From: Chloroflexota bacterium
GTDB taxonomy: Bacteria; Chloroflexota; Anaerolineae; UBA7937; B3-Chlor
Length of the DNA stretch: 64,000 nucleotides
Reading direction: 5' to 3'
Assembly (NCBI GenBank): GCA_030603665.1
Contig: JAUVXJ010000004.1
Coordinates: 248,001 to 312,000 of the forward strand
A model generated the notes under the pieces. It saw only the letters and a list, made by a program, of their open reading frames with translations, ran no database searches and had not been told where the DNA came from. Each line of letters starts with the position of its first letter. Position 1 is the stretch's first letter. Made by a program: the position numbers and the translations under genes. This document shows, one piece after another, positions 59,915 through 64,000 of the stretch.

Positions 59915-61876
59915 ATGTATCGGAACAAGCGATGGTTGCTACTGACAAGTCTCGTGATGATTGTGTCGCTGCTCGCCTCGGCGTGCGGCGCACCAGCAAC
60001 TCCTCCGCCTCCGGCGGACACGCCAGCCCCTGGCGAGACGCCGGCCCCGCCTCCTCCGGCGGATACACCTGTGCCCCCACCTCCACCCATGGAGATCAAG
60101 AACCCCGATGCCAAGATCTCGTGCACCATCGGGGAGCCGGACTCTCTCGACCCCAGCTACCAGTATGACACAGCAAGCTACGAGATCATCTTCAACGTCT
60201 ACGAGGGCTTGCTGTTCTACAACCGGGAGAGCTACACCGAGTTCGTGCCTGTCCTGGCCACCGACATGCCGGAGATCTCCGACGACAACCTCACCTACAC
60301 CTTCCACCTGCGTGAGGGGATCAAGTTCCACGAGGGTGGCGATCTGACGCCTGAGGACGTGGCCTACTCCTTCTGGCGGATCATGATCCAGGACCGGAGT
60401 GGCGGGCCGTCGTGGGTGGTATTGGAGCCCCTGACCGGCCAATATGCCATCGACGACATCGCGGAGGAGATGGGCGATCAGGCGGCCTGCGAGTTCGTGA
60501 AGAGCTCGGCTGAGTTCGATAACGACGCCATGACCGTCACCTTCAATCTGCCCGCGCCCTTCGGCGCCTTCTTGAACATCGTGGCCAGCGGCTGGGGCGG
60601 GGCCATCATGGACAGAGAGTGGGTGGCCGAGCAGGGTGGTTGGGATGGCGACTGTGCGACCTGGCGCGACTACAACGACCCTGACGACGTGGACAGCGAG
60701 CTGTATAGCGCCATGAACGGCACCGGCCCCTACATGTTCGATCACTGGACGCCGGCCGAGGAGATCGTGCTGGTACGGAACGATGATTACTGGCGGGACT
60801 TCCCCTTGTGGGAAGGCGGGGCATCAGGTCCTGCCAGGATCGAGCGTGCCGTGTGGAAGTACATGGATGAGTGGGGCACCAGATTCGCCGCGTTCGAGGC
60901 TGGTGACTGCGATGGGGTGTACGTGCCCAGGCAGTACGTCAGCCAGATTGACGAGCTGGTGAAGGAGCAGTGGGACGCCATCGACATGAGCGACCCGTCG
61001 AAGATGACCATCCTCAACGAAGGCGGCACCGCCCGCTCCTTCATCAACCTGCCCCAAGTGTCGGCAGCGGACGTGTTCTTCAACCAGGGTATCGTTGTGG
61101 AGGGTGGAAACCCGTATCTGGGCAGCGGCGAGCTGGACGGCGACGGGATACCTCCTGACTTCTTCTCGGATGAGCACGTGCGGAAGGCGTTCAACTACTG
61201 CTTCGACTTCGATACCTTTATCGAGGAGGCGTGGTTGGGCGAGGCCATCCAGCGCAGGGGACCCATCATCGCTGGTCACATAGGATACACCCCGAATTCG
61301 CAAGTCTTCTCCTATGACCTGGCGAAGTGCGAGGAGGAGTTCAAGCTGGCCTGGGATGGTGCAGTGTGGGACACCGGGTTCTACCTGGTATCGACCTACA
61401 ACAGCGGGAACGACCAGCGGCGTACGGCGGCGGAGATCATCGAGGCCAACGTCGAGAGCATTAACGACAAGTTCTCCATCTCCGTGCTGGACGTGCCCTG
61501 GCCGACGTATCTGGACGAGATGGTGGGTGGCCGGCTGCCGCTGTTCATCATCGGCTGGGTCGAGGACTACCACCACCCGCACAACTGGGTGCACCCGTAC
61601 ATGCACTCGGCGGGCACCTGGGCGCAGTTCCAGGGTCTCCCGGAGGAGCTGCTTGCTAAGTACGATGCGAAGATCGCAGAGTGTCTGGTGACACCATTCG
61701 CTGACGCCGCGCCCTGCTACGAGGAGTTGCAGGCCATGTCGATTGAGGATGTCCTGGACGTCTTCATGGCGCAGGCCACGGGCCGCGTCTACCAGCAGCT
61801 GTGGGTCAAGGGGTACTACGTGAACCCCATCTATCCGTCGGCGATGTGGGTGTACAGGTACTCCAAGGAGATGTAG
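59915..61876 (+). CDS. ABC transporter substrate-binding lipoprotein (SBP_bac_5, peptide family)
   Basis: 653 residues. Signal peptide and lipobox LLASAC, then a Pro-rich spacer of about 45 residues (TPPPPADTPAPGETPAPPPP). The SBP_bac_5 pattern follows: GEPDSLDPSYQYDTASYEII, VYEGLLFYN, LATDMPEISDDNLTYTFHLR, EGIKFHEGGDLTPEDVAYSF. Peptide- or nickel-type SBP_bac_5 proteins share this fold; the linkage to opp permeases suggests peptides. First gene of the intact transporter set. Confidence 0.94.
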   Translation: MYRNKRWLLLTSLVMIVSLLASACGAPATPPPPADTPAPGETPAPPPPADTPVPPPPPMEIKNPDAKISCTIGEPDSLDPSYQYDTASYEIIFNVYEGLLFYNRESYTEFVPVLATDMPEISDDNLTYTFHLREGIKFHEGGDLTPEDVAYSFWRIMIQDRSGGPSWVVLEPLTGQYAIDDIAEEMGDQAACEFVKSSAEFDNDAMTVTFNLPAPFGAFLNIVASGWGGAIMDREWVAEQGGWDGDCATWRDYNDPDDVDSELYSAMNGTGPYMFDHWTPAEEIVLVRNDDYWRDFPLWEGGASGPARIERAVWKYMDEWGTRFAAFEAGDCDGVYVPRQYVSQIDELVKEQWDAIDMSDPSKMTILNEGGTARSFINLPQVSAADVFFNQGIVVEGGNPYLGSGELDGDGIPPDFFSDEHVRKAFNYCFDFDTFIEEAWLGEAIQRRGPIIAGHIGYTPNSQVFSYDLAKCEEEFKLAWDGAVWDTGFYLVSTYNSGNDQRRTAAEIIEANVESINDKFSISVLDVPWPTYLDEMVGGRLPLFIIGWVEDYHHPHNWVHPYMHSAGTWAQFQGLPEELLAKYDAKIAECLVTPFADAAPCYEELQAMSIEDVLDVFMAQATGRVYQQLWVKGYYVNPIYPSAMWVYRYSKEM

Positions 61877-61898
61877 TCCCTTTACTCCGTGTTTTCTC

Positions 61899-61929
61899 GG
61901 GCAAGGACCGGTCTCCCCGGTCCTTGCCC
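61899..61929 (+). terminator. strong 13-bp hairpin after the substrate-binding protein gene
   Basis: GGGCAAGGACCGG / CCGGTCCTTGCCC with loop TCTCC. No T-tract follows. In many transporter operons a hairpin here stabilises the upstream mRNA and lowers expression of the permease genes; this is inferred. Confidence 0.6.
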
Positions 61930-62100
61930 CCATTCCGATTGCCTGAAGGTGGGCGGTCCGCGCCTGCGGGGCGTTCGCAACGTGCTGGATCGCTGGACAT
62001 TCGCGGGGCTTCCCGACAGGACCGCGAGGGTCATAGAGGCCGACAGGCGGTGGCAAGCGATAGGCGTGTTACTCCATTGAGTGCTCGATACCTCACCGGC

Positions 62101-62140
62101 AGCGAAAAGTGTCCCTTTTCGCTTCTCGTAAAGGGGACAC
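62101..62140 (+). promoter_or_regulatory. mutually exclusive hairpins in the oppB leader
   Basis: Hairpin A: AGCGAAAAG / CTTTTCGCT (62101-62109 with 62115-62123, loop TGTCC, 9 bp). Hairpin B: GTGTCCCTTT (62109-62118) with AAAGGGGACAC (62130-62140), 10 bp with one bulged G. They share the segment 62109-62118, so only one can form. The RBS of oppB lies 10-20 bases after. This could be an attenuation or translational switch; it is inferred from the pairing only. Confidence 0.5.
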
Positions 62141-62162
62141 CTGGACGAGGAGAGAGGCAGAC

Positions 62163-63191
62163 ATGGTAGCATATGTAGTACGCAGGCTGCTGATTTTGCC
62201 GATCATCATCTTTGGGGTGACGATTCTGATCTTCGGGATGATCTCCTTCCTGGCCCCTGGGCAGAGGGCGAGTCTGTACATAGCGGCGATCCCCAAGGGA
62301 GCGGGGGAGATAGACGAGATCATCGAGAAGTACGGCCTGGATGATCCTATACACGAGCAGTATTTCCGGTGGTTGAATGGCGTGCTGCACGGGGATCTGG
62401 GGTTCTCCAGGACGGGGAAGGCGCCGGTTCTGGATACGATCAAGAGGTACATCCCGGCGTCATTTGAGCTTGCGATGTGGTCGGCGATCCCGCTGTTGTG
62501 GATAGGGATACAGCTGGGGGTGATATCGGCGCTGCATCACAACAGGCTGATCGATCAGGTGATGCGGGTATTTGCTATCATAGGGTGGTCTTTTCCCACC
62601 TTTGTGTTTGGGCTGCTGGTGCTGATGATCTTCTATGCCAAGCTACAGTGGTTCCCGGCGGGGAGGTTATCAGAGTGGGCTGGCCAGGTGGTGCTATCGG
62701 CGGAGTTCACCCGGTACACGGGAATGAACACGGTAGATGCTTTGCTGAACTTGAGGTTGGACATCTTCTGGGATGCGATACGGCATCTGGTTCTTCCAGT
62801 GATCACGCTATCGTATGTACAGTGGGCGCTGATTCTGAGGGTGACCAGGTCGTCGATGCTGGAGGTGTTGCGGGCCGACTACGTGACCACGGCGAGGTCG
62901 AAGGGCTTGGCTGAGAGCAAAGTGATAGACAAGCATGCGAAGCCGAACGCGCTGATCCCGGTGGCCACTGTGGGTGGTCTGGTGATGATCTGGATGATGA
63001 GTGGGGTGGTGATCACGGAGACGGTGTTCAACTACCGGGGGTTGGGGTGGTGGGTAGCCAGGTCGGCTGGTCAGCTGGACGTGATCTCTGTGCTGGGGTT
63101 CTCGCTGTTCTATGCGGTGCTGGTGGTGTGCGGGAACCTGGTGGTGGATGTGTTGTATGCGTATCTTGATCCGCGTGTGAGGTTGGAGTAG
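62163..63191 (+). CDS. oligopeptide ABC transporter permease, OppB type (intact)
   Basis: 342 residues from ATG 62163 with GAGGAGAGAGG upstream; a longer frame from 62109 is rejected because it runs through the hairpins. Six TM segments; N-terminal VVRRLLILPIIIFGVTILIF, the coupling loop VLRADYVTTARSKGLAESKV and the C-terminal VVDVLYAYLDPRVRLE are typical. It is the complete counterpart of the pseudogene at 52678-53647. Codons are strikingly G-ending compared with the substrate-binding protein gene just upstream. Confidence 0.95.
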   Translation: MVAYVVRRLLILPIIIFGVTILIFGMISFLAPGQRASLYIAAIPKGAGEIDEIIEKYGLDDPIHEQYFRWLNGVLHGDLGFSRTGKAPVLDTIKRYIPASFELAMWSAIPLLWIGIQLGVISALHHNRLIDQVMRVFAIIGWSFPTFVFGLLVLMIFYAKLQWFPAGRLSEWAGQVVLSAEFTRYTGMNTVDALLNLRLDIFWDAIRHLVLPVITLSYVQWALILRVTRSSMLEVLRADYVTTARSKGLAESKVIDKHAKPNALIPVATVGGLVMIWMMSGVVITETVFNYRGLGWWVARSAGQLDVISVLGFSLFYAVLVVCGNLVVDVLYAYLDPRVRLE

Positions 63192-63202
63192 TCTCGAGGG
63201 GG

Positions 63203-64000
63203 ATGGCGATGACCACGTTTGAGGACGCGGAGCGGGATCTCGAGCAAGAGACGGAGGGGGGAGCGAAGCAATTCGTACGGAATCTTGCGAACAACGTGAG
63301 GCACCCGCCCCAGTTCATACAGAGGATGCTGAAGAACCCGGTGTCGCTGACGGGGATCTTGCTGGTGTTGATGTTTGTGGTGATAGCGATCTTGGCGCCG
63401 GTACTGGCGCCGCCGGTGAGGCCGGAGGAGCCGTATCGCATACCGCGGGATGGGTATCTGGCGGAGCCGAAGCCGCCGAGCCCAGAGCACCCCTTCGGGA
63501 CGACGGAAGGGCAGTATGACATCTACTATGGGGTGATCTGGGGTGCCAGGACCGCCTTCAGGGTGGGAGTGTTGATCACCTTAGCGACGATCAGCATAGG
63601 GTTGGCGGTAGGGACGGCATCCGGGTATTTCGGTGGCTGGGTAGATGAGGGCTTGATGAGGGTGGTGGACATCTTCATGGGTTTCCCGTTCCTGTTGGCT
63701 GCCATCACGCTGGCGGCGGTTCTGGGGTCGAGTCCGAAGTTTGACCGGATCACGACAGGGATGATCGCCTTGATCGTGTTTGGATGGACGACATACGCGA
63801 GGTTGTTGAGGGGGGACATCCAGTCGGTGAAGGAGAGGGACTACGTGATGGCGGCCCGGACCCTGGGGGCCGGCCATTCCCGGATCATGTTGAGGCATGT
63901 GATCCCGAACTCCATCTTTCCGACGTTGGTGGTAGCGTCGATGGACATCGGGTCATACGTGTTGAACTTCGCGGCGTTGAGTTTTCTGGGGTTGGGAGCG
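63203..64000 (+). CDS. oligopeptide ABC transporter permease, OppC type (3' end outside the window)
   Basis: 266 codons visible, open to the window edge. ATG 63203 and ATG 63209 are both possible (GAGGGGG immediately upstream favours 63209). N-terminal about 45 residues soluble, then TM (LTGILLVLMFVVIAILAPVLA), EPYRIPRDGYLAEPKPPSPE, HPFGTTEGQYDIYYGVIWGA, the EAA-like loop YVMAARTLGAGHSRIMLRHV and IGSYVLNFAALSFLGLG. Shares its G-ending codon style with oppB. Confidence 0.93.
   Translation, partial: MAMTTFEDAERDLEQETEGGAKQFVRNLANNVRHPPQFIQRMLKNPVSLTGILLVLMFVVIAILAPVLAPPVRPEEPYRIPRDGYLAEPKPPSPEHPFGTTEGQYDIYYGVIWGARTAFRVGVLITLATISIGLAVGTASGYFGGWVDEGLMRVVDIFMGFPFLLAAITLAAVLGSSPKFDRITTGMIALIVFGWTTYARLLRGDIQSVKERDYVMAARTLGAGHSRIMLRHVIPNSIFPTLVVASMDIGSYVLNFAALSFLGLGA

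Noticed and set aside
1..64000. CRISPR arrays, IS elements, phage genes or rRNA
   Set aside because: No regularly spaced direct repeats, transposase-like frames or rRNA-like sequence were noticed in the window.

Overview
The window reads as a chromosomal segment of a free-living, moderately GC-rich bacterium, most likely a member of the Chloroflexota (inference). Support for this: lipoproteins with Pro/Thr-rich 'TPTP' linkers after the lipobox, frequent GTG and TTG starts with good Shine-Dalgarno sites, several clear TTGACA/TATAAT-type promoters with 17-bp spacing, nickel-insertion ATPases of the CODH/ACS (Wood-Ljungdahl) type, and many oligopeptide/dipeptide ABC transporter genes. I see no phage, IS element, CRISPR array, rRNA or tRNA gene.

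Layout. 1-5.3 kb (minus): a translation/transcription operon nusA-rnpM(ylxR)-infB-rbfA-DHH phosphoesterase, driven by a promoter at 5288-5260 and carrying a terminator-like hairpin in the nusA leader. 5.5-9.8 kb: proS (minus), then on plus a metallo-beta-lactamase hydrolase with a clear promoter, a small membrane protein and an M20 peptidase. 9.8-16.6 kb (minus): an acyl-CoA operon with two thiolases, an SDR reductase, an acyl-CoA dehydrogenase and an acyl-CoA carboxyltransferase, followed by RNase HI, with a 31-bp inverted repeat upstream. 16.8-22 kb (minus): a cytoplasmic hybrid histidine kinase with five GAF domains and an HTH-receiver regulator. 22.1-28.8 kb: an Amt-like transporter, a compact minus-strand group (PIG-L deacetylase, RNA cyclic phosphodiesterase, LOG-like protein, phosphoribosyltransferase), a lipoprotein and adenine deaminase.

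29-34.6 kb (minus) looks like a nickel module: a Fur-family regulator preceded by a palindrome matching the Nur-box core next to its -35 element, a CbiM/PDGLE/CbiQ/CbiO ECF transporter, two different CooC-type ATPases each with a CxC motif, and an OsmC protein. 35-43.2 kb: a stand-alone EF-Tu domain-2-like protein and Trm112, then on plus rpsB-tsf-pyrH-frr-uppS-cdsA (tsf has a C-terminal zinc ribbon), then a membrane/GAF/HTH-type protein immediately followed by a macro-domain protein. 43.4-49.2 kb (plus): LysM lipoprotein, Nudix hydrolase, gcvH-gcvPA-gcvPB without gcvT, and a sigma factor with a small partner ORF.

49.4-64 kb (plus) is a peptide-transport region: two tandem OppD-type ATPases, OppF, a degraded oppB pseudogene (two frameshifts, an internal deletion and an amber codon), an OppC with a long unexplained N-terminal domain, a transglutaminase membrane protein, a propeller-like membrane protein, and then a second set (substrate-binding lipoprotein, intact oppB, oppC running off the window). 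The simplest reading (inference) is that the upstream ATPases now serve the downstream intact permeases. The most promising items for follow-up are the Nur-like nickel module, the leader hairpins before nusA and oppB, the EF-Ts zinc ribbon, the five-GAF kinase with its HTH-REC neighbour, and the decayed/duplicated opp region.
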